Assembly: GCA_015680685.1 (NCBI GenBank)
Contig: MNCI01000125.1
Coordinates: forward strand, 57,892-121,891
From: Gnetum montanum
Lineage: Eukaryota > Streptophyta > Gnetopsida > Gnetales > Gnetaceae
Direction of reading: 5' to 3'
Length of the DNA stretch: 64,000 nucleotides
Shown piece by piece: positions 12,960 to 26,189 of the stretch (position 1 is the first letter of the stretch; each line of letters begins with the position of its first letter). The position numbers and the translations under genes are program-made. The notes beneath the pieces were generated by a model, which ran no database searches, was not told where the DNA came from, and saw only the letters and a list, made by a program, of their open reading frames with translations.

Positions 12960-13790
12960 TTGAGTACCTTTCTTGTCAAGTCATTTTTTATATTTAAAAC
13001 AATCCTTCTTTATGTGCCCTTTCTTTTTGTAGAAAAAACATCTAGACTCTTCCAACTTGTTCATGCAATTTAACGTTCCACTTGCCTTTGGCTTGTCCTT
13101 TATTCTTTCCTTGTGTAGCCAGATGCACACTCTCTTTTACTTCCATAGCAAGTCTCCCATTTTTTGCACACACATGGTCATTAGTTCATTGATTGACCAT
13201 TTGTCCTTATGTGTTATAAGAAATCTTAAAGGGTCCATAATTACAATGGGAGCATGTTTAAGATATAGTGCACAAGGAATGATTCTAGCATCTCAACCTT
13301 AAGTGTTTTGAGTTGAGCTACTATATCCCTCATTTGCATGATGTGCTTATGCACACCACAAATTTTAGTGAGCTTCATGGATGAGAACTTCATTATCAAG
13401 GTGCTAACCAACGCCTTGTCCAATGACTCAAATTGTTCATCAATGGCCTTTAACAAAGCGCACACATTGTCATATTGTTCTAGTAAACCATGTATACCAA
13501 CCAAAATCTTGATTTTTATGAACATGACACAGAGACGATTAGATATCTTCCATTTTTCATAATTACCAATATCATTCGAACGACTAATTATTGTAACAAC
13601 AAGTGGTTCATCCTTACGAATAGCATAATCAATGTCCATCTAGCTTAAATAAAAAAAAATTCTCTCCTTACACACCTTATAAGTATCACCCTTTAATTCA
13701 GGAATGTCACATTTAAAATCAAAGTAGCTTACAAGTTGTATAACTGCATAATCAAACATGCTTATGTTACTAAATTTGAGGTTAAAATAC
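12960..13790 (-). pseudogene. Copia gag (capsid-nucleocapsid) remnant
   Basis: The capsid part reads ELKGDTYKVCKERI, then after a TAG (where Trp is usual) MDIDYAIRKDEP; 13639-13241 is an open 132-codon piece. The nucleocapsid zinc knuckle near 13045-13005 reads CFFYKKKGHIKKDC: the second Cys of the CX2CX4HX4C pattern is Tyr, so the knuckle is broken. The original start codon cannot be fixed; an ATG at about 13819 leads into the frame. Confidence 0.8.
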
Positions 13791-13837
13791 CATAAAACAT
13801 GTTTACCAATGTAAATCATGAAAAAAAAATGAATCAA

Positions 13838-14823
13838 ATCACATAAAATTGCCTATGGGCTAAATTTTAATTCAAACAAATTCATATATCATTACGATGA
13901 AACTATTAAATTATATTCCTTTTCTAAATCCCTGTGGGTAAATTAAGAAAAATAATTTGAAACATCATCCTAATTAATCATATTAAATACAATAAAAAAT
14001 CTTGTAGAATAAAATTTATCATATTACATATGATTAATCACAATTTTTAATGTTGTGTACCATATGTGATCCAAAAGCTCTTAGTACATAATTTGGCATA
14101 ATTAAAGATCCTATGGCCACTCTCTAATTATACAAAATTATATAGCTCACTTGTTATCATTCATATGCAGAAATTGATGCATACATATACAAAAATATCC
14201 ATAAAATTGATAAATTACCAAATTCAACATGGCATAAACATAATTCATTCAATTATTCCAACCCAAAGTGCCCAGGTGGAGGCCAAAGTGCCAAACAAAA
14301 ACCCTATAGAACGAGGCTAATTCATTAGCTGACATGAAAAAACACAAGAAATCATAATAACAATGATGAATGCTAGATATGCAAGCTAGAATGGAAAAAG
14401 CGCATACATAATTCACAAAATCTAGCTATGCGCAGAGGGAATAAACATCTTTTAATCTTAAGACCACTCAAGTTAAACTAAATTGTGCTCAACCTTTGAA
14501 AACATTTACATAAGGAAAGGCTATTGCAGGCCAATGACGCAGACAATTGTCACACAAAGAAAATTGTAGACAACACAACCAGATCAGCTCTTCAAAACAA
14601 CAAAAGAAAATATCCTCATTACCACAGCAGTAATGGTTTCTATTTTCCAAATTTACGAAATGCAACAAAATGTGAGTGAAATCTCTTTCACTAGGAAAAA
14701 CCAAAAGTAAGCGATCTTCCTCAAACTACAAAATGCAGAAATATTTATAAAAAAACACTATTTCCAAATTGCACCATCATCAAAAACCACATCAAAACAA
14801 AGATCTAACACTTCAATATCAAA
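13838..14823 (-). other. Copia 5' leader with degenerate primer binding site
   Basis: Untranslated leader between 5' LTR and gag, with no gene. Just inside the LTR (minus strand, from 14823) the sequence TTTGATATTGAAG resembles the TTTGGTATCAGAG primer site for initiator Met-tRNA used by most plant copia elements, with four changes, all transitions. Confidence 0.5.
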
Positions 14824-15367
14824 TGTAAGAAAATAATTGTGTAGAAAACTAGATGGCACAAACAATCAAAGTACAGAATGTAGAAGCAAATGGCACAAGA
14901 AATTCACATGCATAAATAACTGGAAATGCACAATTCTTGAGCAAATGAAACTAACCTCTTGCCATTGATGCCTTAGATTAAATTTGGCGTTCTGATTCTT
15001 CTTTCACATAGCCGCTCTGCAACACATAGCCGCTCTACAACAATGGTGTATGCAATCTTCAAGCGTTTATAATAGGGACCAAAACTACAATCCTGTTGTA
15101 TTTCGTGGTGCCTTTGTTCTCTAATCAAGAATGAATTTATAGGCCACAAAATTGATTACCATAAGAGACCCAATGCCCATGTGTAAAAAATGCATTACTA
15201 GATATGAAGACCACATTGATGTGTTAACCAACTTATAAAAACACGTTAGTGGGCATGGTGGCCACTTTCATACATTAACTAACCCATAAAACACATTAGT
15301 AGGCATGGTGGTCACTTTCATGCATTAACTAATGCATAAAGCACGTTAGTGGGTAACGCATGCTACA
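14824..15367 (-). repeat. Copia 5' LTR
   Basis: 544 bp, TGTAAG...GCTACA, flanked on the right by TTGAA. It is slightly longer than the 3' LTR because of a short repeated piece, CATAGCCGCTCT...CATAGCCGCTCT, near 15008-15035. Confidence 0.9.
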
Positions 15368-15496
15368 TTGAAAGCTATAAATACACTGCTATGAACCAAT
15401 TCTGTACCCTTCATCCTCAAAATTCTGTAACTGGAATTGAGTAAATTCAAAGCACATTTTACTATACATTACATTAGCTTTTGCAACATGGCCATC

Positions 15497-18400
15497 TTAA
15501 TCTCCCCTAAAATATGGAGCAGTGTAGAACAGACTGGTGTATGTCCCTGCAGTGTTTGGAAACAGTGTAAGGAAGCAAACCAGAGCAAGAACAAACCCAA
15601 ATATGTACCGTCCATCCCCTAGTGGAATAATTTCATCTTTTGCAGGAAGCTCTTCCCCTCCTCACAAAAATGTTGCAAGCAAACCCCAAGCCAAGCAAAG
15701 GACACTCCCACTAACTGCTCCAGCTCCAAGTAAGACTGAAGTTGCAAAGGAAAGCAAAGTTGCAGACCTCCTTCCAAACAAGGCCTGAGCTATTCTCCCA
15801 CCTTCAAGTCTTCCACATAGCAGAAGATTCAAAGATGTAACAGCTATTCCTGCCAAAATTAAAATGCTAGCATGTTATTGTTACAAAAAAGTGAAAGATG
15901 CATTTCTGTTACTTCAATTCTGGTCAATCACAACTTCTCACTCTGAGGTCAAAGAAGCTTCATGAAGGAAATCTCTGATACTGAATTGTTCAATAGATCA
16001 ATAGGGTAGTAAGAAATTTCATTTTTAAGTTCTATAATAATATTTGGTAATGATTCTCACAAAATTGTGGCATGGATGTTTATTAGGGTTGTGAATCCAT
16101 CCAGTCAATTTGCCACTGATTTACATGTTATTTGATTAGCCGTATATCTGAGGAAATAGTATGGATCCAAGTATAAAGTGTATTTTTGAATTCTTGATCA
16201 GTCACAACTTACCTAAAAGACCAGCAAATGCCAGAGGATCCACAGGAACACCAACTCCTTATACTGCTTGAGGAAGAACATTCCCCAGTTCATCAGCATA
16301 TGGTCCAATAAAATACTGGATGAAGGAAAGAAATGGATTATTGAAGAAAAATTGAGGTCTTATGTACCTGAAAATGAAGCAAAAAAATTAAATCAGACTT
16401 TTCCCTCGCCTATAACAAAATCAAATATCTGAGGGTAGGGACAGCTGAGCAGACATGATTATTGCTATTTATATTTTTAAATGGTCAGAACAGTCAGGTG
16501 ATAAAATTCAATTCATGCATTATTCATGCATCCTGCTCTCTAATTGCATATGAAAGTTGAAAACACTAACACGGCATTATCACCACCATTGAAAGTGCCA
16601 TCCAAGAAAAATGCTGTGGCAACCAGTGCAATAGAAGCAACATATGCACTGGCAGTCCTGGCAGCAGGAATATCAAAAAGTGCTTTCTGGTTTGGCAATA
16701 TTGATTCATAATTGTTCACAACCCCAAGGCAACCTGTCCAGTTGGAAGGAATAAAAAATGACGGGCTTAATTTTACACAATACCGAGCAGCAGTTAAACG
16801 TGTTGCAATCTGCCAATATACGATAATGTAAGAATCATAGCATCATTTATTATTTATAAAGCATTGAAAGAAAAGTCAACTATCGAAGAATGTTGTAGTA
16901 CCTAAAATGTTAAAAACACAAGTATTGCAAGCACAAAGAACCCATGCAATTGAATCAATATTCATTATTCCTTTTTGAGATATCCTGCCCTATAATTTCA
17001 GAGTATGATGCATGCACGTTTGTATAAAGTTGCAAGTCAAATATAGAAAAGTTTGACCATAAGCTTGTGTCATTTTTAAAAAACTCCTACCAACTGCTCC
17101 CAACAAAATATCTATTAGACTGTTTTCTTCCTTGTGCAAAATGTTACAATATAACCATGCATCCCCATTTTCTTTTTACTAGGTCATAAAATGAATAGTC
17201 ATCACAGTTCTCTATGCTCAAATAAGAATAAACACATAATGCAGAGGCCACCATTTAGAATTATGGTAAGATGCTAGTTTTTTAGGTCATAAGGCCTACG
17301 TTCAAGCCTGGACATGGCCACTATAAAAGAGGTTAAGCTTTTGCTTATCTACCAGAGTTGTTAGACTTTTGCTAGTAGAGCATTTGCTCATCTACTTGCC
17401 CTCCTGGGTCTGTTAGCAGAANGCTTTTGCTAGTAGAGCATTTGCTCATCTACTTGCCCTCCTGGGTCTGTTAGCAGAAACATTGAGCCTCTAAATGATG
17501 ACACTTTTTTAAACACATAATACACAGGAATTATGTAAGAGTGGAAAAAAAAAATTGCGTTTTCATAAGCAGGGTTGTAAGAACTAGGTGCTTATTTATA
17601 TATCATCCAATGTATTATTGTTCTAAAGCTTGGATCTACCAGAAGATTAAATGTACATTAAATTTGATGTTAAAACCTTGTAAGATAACTACAATGCCAT
17701 GTTCAAGATGATGCAGAAAATCAAACTCAAATCCATGCCATAATTCATTACATAACTCAACATTTGATTAACAAGCACCAATGTGTCAGAACAAAAATAG
17801 AAATTACCTATGAAACCCCTAGTATAGTGAGGAATCCACCAAAAAGGGGTATGACATCAGTCAAATAGTCCTCAAATGTAGCATCTGGTTTAAGGAAGAA
17901 TCCGCTGGTGATAGCAATTGTACCCAGAGTGGTAACTCCAAGAAGTAGTGCCGTAACATAACCAAAAGGATTACTGAGTTTACTGATTTCAAGCTGCAGA
18001 TCAATTTCAGATTTGGGTTGCACCATGCAAACCTGGTAAGCAGAAGTTCAGTGAAAAACAAAAATCAGCATGTCAAATTAACATACTAAAGACCCCACAC
18101 AGTCCTCTTTGTCCCCTATTATTTTTCATTAAGCAATAACAAACATACGCGAATGCTTTCTAGAAATACAAGACAAAATGTATGTACGTTTGAACTGTAA
18201 TTTGTAAAACAAAATGAAAAGAAAAACCAGAAAAGAAAAGAAAACCTGCTTTGTTATATCATCCACTCTTTCTTCCATGAACCAGAGAGCAACTTCCCTC
18301 CCAGCTGCATCGGCCAGCTTCTTTTCAAGCTTAGGTATTACTTCTTCAATTGGTCTTCGAAGATTCCCCACAAAAATCCCACCATCACCAAAACGGCGAA

Positions 18401-19879
18401 CATCAACAGCAAAGAAAGTGTCATATCCAAAACAACGTTTCAGCTGCAAGAAACATAATGTTAGTCAGAAACGCAATGTGCCTGTATGTCCTTCCCTAAT
18501 ATAGTTTGAACACATCAAACTCATCAAAACATATCCAAGAACTAACGAAACAAGCAATAAATTTTAAAAGCTACTACAGAAATTATAAATTCCTCCTCCC
18601 CGTCAGAAACAAAATTACCAGGGAAAACTAAAACAATATTTGTCAGCAACACAATCCAGTGCGTATATTTATAGCAATCGAATATTATTGTACAGAATTC
18701 CAAGTAACTTGTAATCCTTAGAAGATGGTTAAGAAACCAAGAAAGCAGAGAGCATGCCTGAGTTGCAGGAAAAAGGAAAAGATTGGAGCAATAAATCCCA
18801 CTAGTTCCAATAAAACAATTAACAGTGGCCACCTAAGCACTTCAACATGTGATTTTGCTGTGCAAACTGTCATATTTGTTCCAAACAACAAAAAATAAAG
18901 AACCATTCAGAGTGCCCATTTGTTCATTTGGCTGCTATTCTAGTTGTAAATTATAGGAATTTAGTACAGTCAACATATGGATGATAAAATGCACGTTGAA
19001 ATATATCTTTCCGGTTCTAATCCCTAGAAAATCACTTGCACATCCGGTATTATCATAAAAGAGAAAAACAATAGTTGAAAAATCTTATAAGCAATTCCAA
19101 GCATGAGATACAACAATCTTTGCACCAAACAAAAGTTTCAGAAAAAAAAAACCGAAAGCATTAAGAAAGGGACATACTTTATTGAGATCCAGTGCTTTGA
19201 ACTTCTCCTCGACTTGTTCCAGCCTCTCCTTTTCTTTGGCCAGAGAATTCCTTTGAAACTTAGCCAACAAACTCTGGAAGATATTGCCCCCTGCTTCTGT
19301 CTCGAGCTCTTTCAGCCTCCTCTCAGTCCTCTTCTTCTCAAGCTTAACTGCTGCTTCAATGGAAGGGTTGTCCATAAACTTCTTGAAATCCTCATCCCCT
19401 TTCCAGTCCTCCTCCTGTTTTTGTTTCTCTTCTTCGTTTTGGGTCTCACTGTTGCCCTCAGAATCAGTGCTCTTCTTCTCCTCTTCAACAATGGCGGTCG
19501 TTGTTGCAGAGGAGGATGTATCATCATCTGCGGATTTGAGTACGAATTTCGAGTTGGACCTGCTGCAGAAACTGTAATAGGAAGACCGCTGGATTTTATT
19601 GGGCAAATTGGTGGACTTGGATGATATGGGTTTTCTGAAGGACAGAAAAGAATAGCTGGAAACGAAAGAATTGGGTGAAAAAACTGTGACAGAAGCAGCA
19701 GCCGTGGCGGTTGTTGCACTGTATTCTGGGCGAAATCCGATGCTGCCGATGTAGCAGTGCAGGGAATTTTTAGTAGAGCCACGGTGGATGAAGACAAGCT
19801 GACTTGGACACTGGAATCTGCTCGAAAAATGTAGAATGACGTAGTATGCTGCTACCACGTTTTGCCACAAATGCTGCAT
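15497..19879 (-). pseudogene. EGY3: EGY3-like chloroplast membrane M50 pseudoprotease gene with three premature stops
   Basis: Six exons with GT-AG introns: 19178-19879, 18246-18443, 17808-18032, 16571-16809, 16213-16367, 15497-15849 (623 codons if the stops are ignored; start at the first in-frame ATG). Exon 1 encodes a Ser-rich transit peptide, an acidic linker and the KKFMDNPSIEAAVKLEKK helix. Later exons give the RRFGDGGIFVGNLR region, several hydrophobic membrane segments, GGFLTILGVS and SNWTGCLGVVNNYES. EGY3 is a thylakoid S2P relative lacking the HEXXH zinc site, linked in Arabidopsis to stress and chloroplast redox signalling. In-frame stops: TAG 17808-17810 (Arabidopsis has Glu, at the HEXXH glutamate position), TAA 16259-16261 (Glu) and TGA 15662-15664 (Arg). 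The NLLPxG motif reads NLLLCG. Splice sites and the remaining frame are well kept, so loss looks recent. Confidence 0.88.
17367..17478. repeat. Direct 54-bp duplication around a single N (assembly join)
   Basis: The stretch from CTTTTGCTAGTAGAGC to TTAGCAGAA appears twice, separated by the N at 17422. It lies in EGY3 intron 3 and does not affect exons. The exact repeat beside an N points to unmerged contig ends. Confidence 0.85.
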
Positions 19880-22800
19880 CCTCCATTTCTGAACACATGC
19901 CACCCGAAGATTTGAAGCGTAACAAATTCATTGTTTATGAGTGAATGCCATTGGTCCTTTCAGGATTTTGGTTATAAGACTTTTTGGTGAGAATATGCGA
20001 TGCTGGTGCGTTGAACAGAGTACAAGGCTCAGACGAGCATGTGAGCAACTTATTTTCTCTTGGAATTGATAGCTGCAGCAATATTTTGGAGCTTTGTGTA
20101 ACTAAAACGTTGTTATGTGTATGGGAGGATGGCTTCTTGGGTGGCTTCTGGTTGGTTTAGCCTCTAGTCGTTTCTATTTCATCATAGGTGCTTTGGTGGG
20201 CGGGTCCTGTTTTTCAGGTTTTTAGCCGTAAAATAAGGTTACAAATCATGAACAAACCGTACAACTGAATAGGTATTTGTCACTGCTACCTGTATTTACC
20301 AGCTACCGCATGTGTTTTTGAATTTAACTTAACATTGATGTATATTGTCAGTCTGTAAACTCCGGTGTTTTTAGGTGTATTTGTTTGCCTCTTTCCTGGC
20401 TTCAAGGGAGATTTAAAAAAAAAAATTAGAGACAGTTCTTGGATTTTAATTTGTATGAACTTTGCTCAATTTTTTTTATTTTTTGTTTTAACATTTTGCC
20501 TATGCAGATTGAAATAATGATTTCCTTCACAAATATTTAGGAGAGTTGTTAAGGTGAACTACTAACTGTAAAAACATAAAATCCAAACTTAATTGAGCTA
20601 CCTAAAAAGCAAAGGCCAATCGCACTTGTGGGAGGATTGCTAATAAAACCAAATCAAACCATTAAAATTGCACTTCTCAAGAGAATTTAATATTGTTTTC
20701 AAAGCCTACCTCAGGACATTGAAGGTGAACTAAGCTAGCAATAGACTTTATTCCATAGTCAAACTTAGTATAACTTATGTTTTGATACAAGTATCCAATT
20801 TGCATTTCTATATGAAAAAAATGATCTTAAAAAAAACTTTTCAAGCCTTTTAAAAATACCACTTAACATAATCAGCATTGAAGACACATAATGAGAAACC
20901 AACAAACTGACTTACTCACTTCACTAGAACAAGACTAAGATAATGAGGTTATAAGAATGTACATTACAAGACAATCCTTGAAATTACGTATAACATGAAT
21001 ATTGTTCAAGACACCCTTGGTCGGAAATCACTTTGCCTAAGCGGGATGATTTCTGTTACTAATCTAACGTATGACATATTTAATATGATTGTTGAGTAAT
21101 GGCAATTGGGTTGTTGATTGTGTGCATTTGACAATGGATACTCGAGTAACTTGTGCACTATTTTGAGCTTGTGCAATTATTATTTCCGTTCATTGTATCA
21201 TTTTTAGTAATTCAAGGAATGGGGATATATTTACATTTACATGGTAGTTAAATTATTACATCCTTTCACATAGGTGTGGGATGTGAAACTCTGTAATTAT
21301 AGATACACTTCATGATGTATAGTCTAATTACAATTTTATACCTCAACATTACTCATAGAATCAAACGTATGACTTAGAGCTTTCAAGTCAAGAATCCACA
21401 TATAAAGAGGCTTAGACCTAATCTCTACAAATCCACATATAAAAAGTCTAGGACCCTATCCGAAAACACCATGCTTAGTTGTGGTCTTGGTTCCCAAACA
21501 CTAATTCGAGTTGTGGGTGTACCTTATACACCAATCTTTTGGGCCTTTTTATATTGTAACAATGAAGTGTTAACCTAGTGGTATGGGTCTTGGCTTGGTA
21601 ACCCTAGGTCACATTTTTTATTCTACCAAGTAGCATTGAGTTATACACTTTTACCTATGTTTCAAATGCATACGATTATTCAACTCACTTTAGTTAGGAA
21701 CAAAGATGTTTTTTATAATATTTAAATATGTGTTCTTAGGTCCCACCCTTGACTGCCAATAGGCTAGCTTGCAGGTAGGTAAGGATGGGACCCAACAAAG
21801 GTTATAATATATAATTGGCTAAATGTAAATCTTCTCATCTACTTGTAATACAATTTTTTTATGGTTTAAAAATATTGATTTCAACCAAAAAATGGCTACA
21901 AGCACTAAATGGTATGGAAATAAATTTTATATGTTTAATGAAACCAAGAAGACTAACAATTTGTTGCTTATATCTCTAAAAAAATCAATGAAAAATTAAA
22001 TAGCTTAACAAAACATGGAACTTTGGGATATTCTCCAAATTGAACATTAAAATCTTGAGTTCACTTATAAATGATCACATTATATGCTTATGTATAAATA
22101 ATCCTATATCTAGGGCACATTACACCATTGAAGCATTACTTAGCTTAAGAAATAAAAGAAAATGAGAATAGTACTTAGCATGAATGACTTGAATTTTATG
22201 TTTTTGTATCGTATCATTTAATTGCAAAGTAAAACTTGATTATGAGTCTAGTAATCTAAAATTTAAATAAATACAAATTATGATATAAGATGAGTAACTA
22301 ATGACTCACATACATCATCATGATGAAAAAAATCAAGTGTCTTATTTGTAACAATATTACTAGAAGAAGGTGTCATAGATTTTTATTTGTCAACTTAGAA
22401 ATCTACATGCTAAGAACTAATAGAAATTTTTGTATAAGTAGAAGAAGTGGAAATTTCAAAATTGATAAAAGAAGTTAGCAATAATTTAGATTCCATCATG
22501 GGGGAAGATAATTCCAAAGAAATTACTTCCACTAATGAAAACTTAGCATAAAATAGAGAGAGAAACATTCCCTTGGTAAAATCACTAATGTGTTGGTGTA
22601 ATGAATATGACTCGAGGGTAGTAAAATATAATTATTGTGCTTATGATTATGATATGTATGTGCTTATACTAAGAGCATGATAGGTCCTGCTCTAGTGGGA
22701 AGTCATTTTCTTATATGCTTACATGATTATTTGATTGGTATTATGGCATGATTAATATGATTTACTTGTGTATTTATGGAATACTTAAGGCTTAATTCAA

Positions 22801-23092
22801 ATATTGTGATTTACCTCTAAGATTGTAGTAGAAATGTATACAAGTTCAAGGCATAAATCACTCTTTGTCCATCCTCATAATTTTATCTTACTAAAAAAGC
22901 TAAAACATAGTAGCTTGAAATCCTTAAGAATATGCATGATGGAAATTATCTAAAATCCTATTCTTCAGAGGAGTTTTAGAAGGCTTACTTCTTCTTTTTT
23001 TAAGTAGGTATGGGTTAAAGATTGATGAAACCTTATATGTCAAGTAGCTAAGTCATGGGGATATGATAAAGCATCATTTTATCAAGTGTATT
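19880..23092. other. EGY3 upstream region and AT-rich spacer
   Basis: The first few hundred bases would hold the EGY3 promoter. A CCAAT box (minus strand) is at 19950-19954; I could not recognise a clear heat-shock element or TATA box. From about 20400 the sequence is AT-rich with long A/T runs and no open frame resembling a protein. No repeat boundaries were recognised. Confidence 0.4.
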
Positions 23093-24883
23093 TGATGAGT
23101 GGCGAGTATACCCTACGTCCAACCATATGAATTACAAGCATTCACCCATAATTTGGTCAAATTTTGTAGACCTTAAGTTCTCATGTACATTGGTTCTAAG
23201 ACATGAAATCTAATTGTGACAATTGTTGTCTTCCCAAGTACACTTGTGGAGCTTTGTTCTATGGCTAAGTGTAGTTGAGGCACATGATTTTTATTGTTTT
23301 ATATTTTATTCGTCTATGATTAACAAGAAGTTTAAACTTAAATTATGAACCAATTTAACTAAATTTATTGCCAATTAATAACTAACTATCCTAACATAAG
23401 CACCCAGTCCCACTTTTCGTACACATCTTGAACACATACAATACTACTAAGTCACCAAGCATTAAGTGCTTCTAAAATTACCAAGTGTTGTATGTTATGC
23501 TCGAAGTGGTCGCACTTATGTATTAAATCTATTTAGCTTAATTAATTAATCAATTAAAGTCTAGTGTATCTTAATTAATTACATAATTAATGAGAATATT
23601 AAATGTAGAAATAAATCATTAATCTATTCTAAGTGCTACAAGGTTTGATCAAAAGGCTCATCTTTATTGTCTTTTACATTGGTGTGCTCAGGTGCATTAG
23701 TGCTTGAATAAAGATCCGTACGCTTTCTAAATCTTGTTGTGGACACTCAGAAAAATATTTTAACCCTCAAATGACAAAATTGCAAGAGCTCTACTACAAC
23801 TATCATATGACATCCATAAACATAGTTGGTGAGCATGTATTTATACATGTTATTGTGGAGCTATGTTGATGGGGCCTCCTAAACATTGCAAATACTATGT
23901 TGATGCAGCCCTATCAACAGGGTAACACCACGTCAACAAGGACTCGTCCATGAGGGCTTATCGACATGACACTTTGATGCTTCATCGCACCCCATGACTA
24001 AATAAAAACTCATCCTCAAGTTCCTTTACAAAATTGGGAAGGTATGGGATTATTGATTGGCTTTTAACATAACAAAACTGAGTGGCCAAGTGTACAAATC
24101 AACATCATTACAAAAAGTTTTGGTGTTCATGACACAAAATTGAGCACCATGACATGACTACTTAAACTAGACATCACATCCTCTAATGGCATGAAGGTGG
24201 TTGAGAAGATCAAACAGTCCCAGGTGGTGGAGGCTTTTGAGGTTTTGAAGGATCTTTGCTAACTTTAGGTGTGTGCGGTGGTTGAGGTAGCTTTGGCTAT
24301 CCTACTGTGACTTCTACCTATGGTGGAAGGTGAAAGGCATCTAATAATGCCTTCATCTTCTCCTTCTTACTCCAAGGATCATTCACAATCCACACAGCAT
24401 TGCCAATGTGGGCTAGAATGGGAATATCCCATGAACAAGGCATTACTGCGAACAACTCCTTGACATTGATAAACTAGGCATCAAATTTTTTGCATTTGAC
24501 ATTGAACACCTTGACTACATTTTATAGCTCCTAGTAGTCATTCATTCTTTTGTCCAAGCTCTCAATAGTGGATCTCTAATCAGTGTATTTACCCTTGAGA
24601 ACATTGAGTTCAGTGTTTGCTTTTGCAAGCTTTTTCTTGGTGTCCTTGTGGTGCTTAAACTCAACCTCATACAACAAGTATGAGCTAAGAAGTTAGCCTC
24701 GTACATTGACAGAAATGCACAATAAGTACGAGTAGGTTCAACATTTCACAGGTAATGGGTTTTTGCAACTAGTTGCTCCTACTTGTACTTCTTGTATGTT
24801 TCTACCAGTGTGAGTGCATCATACTCCTTGCAGTTGACACCATAGCACCATTGAACCCATTTCTTTTTTATGCTAGGATCTAC

Positions 24884-25084
24884 CTACATTGGAATCTTAG
24901 TGAGATTTGTCCCATTTTTAGGCAACCTAAGTGCCTCTGTAATGGCCTGCACCAAGTAGGACACTGGAATTTCCTTGTTTTTGACTATTGAACAGACTTG
25001 CTTTTTGTTCCAAAATAAGTATGTCTCTCCCATACACCACTCCCCACTAGAAGTGATAATTGACCACTTAGGAGAGGCCTTCAA
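24884..25084 (-). pseudogene. Internal coding scrap of the second family A element
   Basis: 66 open codons (KWSIITSSGEWCMGETYLFW...), continuing with stops toward 24700, where it reaches the coiled-coil-like region. No domain recognised. It lies on the element's coding strand, so it is probably part of its polyprotein. Confidence 0.3.
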
Positions 25085-26189
25085 TTGATCCTATACCTCT
25101 TTAGGTGCTTGCTCCAAGAAAGAGTTAAAGTTTAACTCTTAGAGCATTGTTTTCTAGACCTCTCTTGATCTAATTTGGCTTAGGCAAGCTTCCATCAAGG
25201 TTACCTCAAGGTTTTTTTGCTAAGCTGGTGCCTCATCCTGGTGGGAATGTTCTGTTGCTACCACTTGTTTTGGAATCTGATGAATAGGCTCCACTTTAAC
25301 CTCTTCTCTAAAAGGTCCTGTGGCATGGGTTACAATTGGTTCTTCCTAGGCCTATTCTTGGCCCCTTCCCATTCTTGGCCATTTCTCCCATGGTTGAGAT
25401 GGTTCTCCTTCCTACATGTGTTTGCCTTTTGGTGCCATTTGTGGGCACAACGCATCCGCAAATTAGTAGATATAATGTGTAACTTAGAATATTTGGATAC
25501 CTTATCTCATTAGTTGGTTACACTTAGCTATGGTTGGACCATGGTAGATTGATTAATTTATTCTCATTTTATTAATTAAGTTTTATTATAAGTTTCACTG
25601 GAGCTCATTGGCAAGTTTAACTTTTGTAATTTGGTGTTTAAATGTTAATTTCTTAGTTAAACCTTTGTGGGAGTTAGAAAAATGACAAANATCCAAAAAT
25701 GGCACATTGTGGCCCCCATGACTAAGAGCTTATCTCTAGGAACAATAGGATTAAAAGAATAAAGTGATTTGGATAAACGATTATGAAGTTATGGGCTTTG
25801 AAAATTTGAAAAACTCCCTTGAAGTTTATGAGCAAATGTGAAAATTTCTAAGGGGGGTCGTGCATATTTATAGTATTTTTGCACTGCATATACAAGGCCT
25901 TGTATATGCATGGGCTTCATAGACAAGGCCTTGTTTATGAGATTCAGAAACAAAATTTTCAAACTTGAATATTTTGAAAAATATAAGGAAGTTTTGAATA
26001 AATTTGGGATCTATGGAGTCTTAGAAAAGCTAAGAATATGATGAAATTGTTGAAGAGGATCTTTGAAAGTTCAAAATTCAAAAAGTTGATGAAGAATATG
26101 TGATTTGAACAAAATATGTTGAAGGAGCATGTGGTTGGATGTAGAAGATGTATGCACAAAAGATTCTAATTGTAATAATGCCTAAGGAT

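Larger units (their letters stand above)
8695..15367 (-). mobile_element. Full-length Ty1/copia LTR retrotransposon, decayed
   Basis: Both LTRs are present in direct orientation (8890-9415 and 14824-15367), start TGTAAG and end GCTAC(A). The 5-bp target duplication TTGAA lies just outside (8885-8889 and 15368-15372). On the minus strand the order is 5' LTR, PBS, leader of about 1 kb, gag, GAG-pre-integrase, integrase, RT, RNase H, PPT, 3' LTR, the copia order. All coding parts carry stops and frameshifts. The LTRs differ at about one base in ten over their first 200 bp, mostly transitions, so the insertion is old. A 195-bp tandem duplication has added a second partial LTR start at 8695. It sits 130 bp beyond the EGY3 stop codon. 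Confidence 0.92.

Noticed and set aside
15662-17810. RNA editing of U to C as a rescue of the three EGY3 stops (would give Gln, Gln, Arg)
   Set aside because: U-to-C editing is an organelle process of some land plants; this is a nuclear, spliceosomal-intron gene. Pseudogene or sequence error is simpler.
19103-19624. Plus-strand 173-codon frame
   Set aside because: Antisense of EGY3 exon 1, explained by its biased Ser/Glu/Lys composition.
19312-19797. Minus-strand 161-codon frame overlapping EGY3 exon 1 (starts MSSSTVALLK)
   Set aside because: Its downstream part becomes Arg/Lys-rich nonsense where the EGY3 frame has conserved sequence. It is a shadow frame, although its first 30 residues do look transit-peptide-like.
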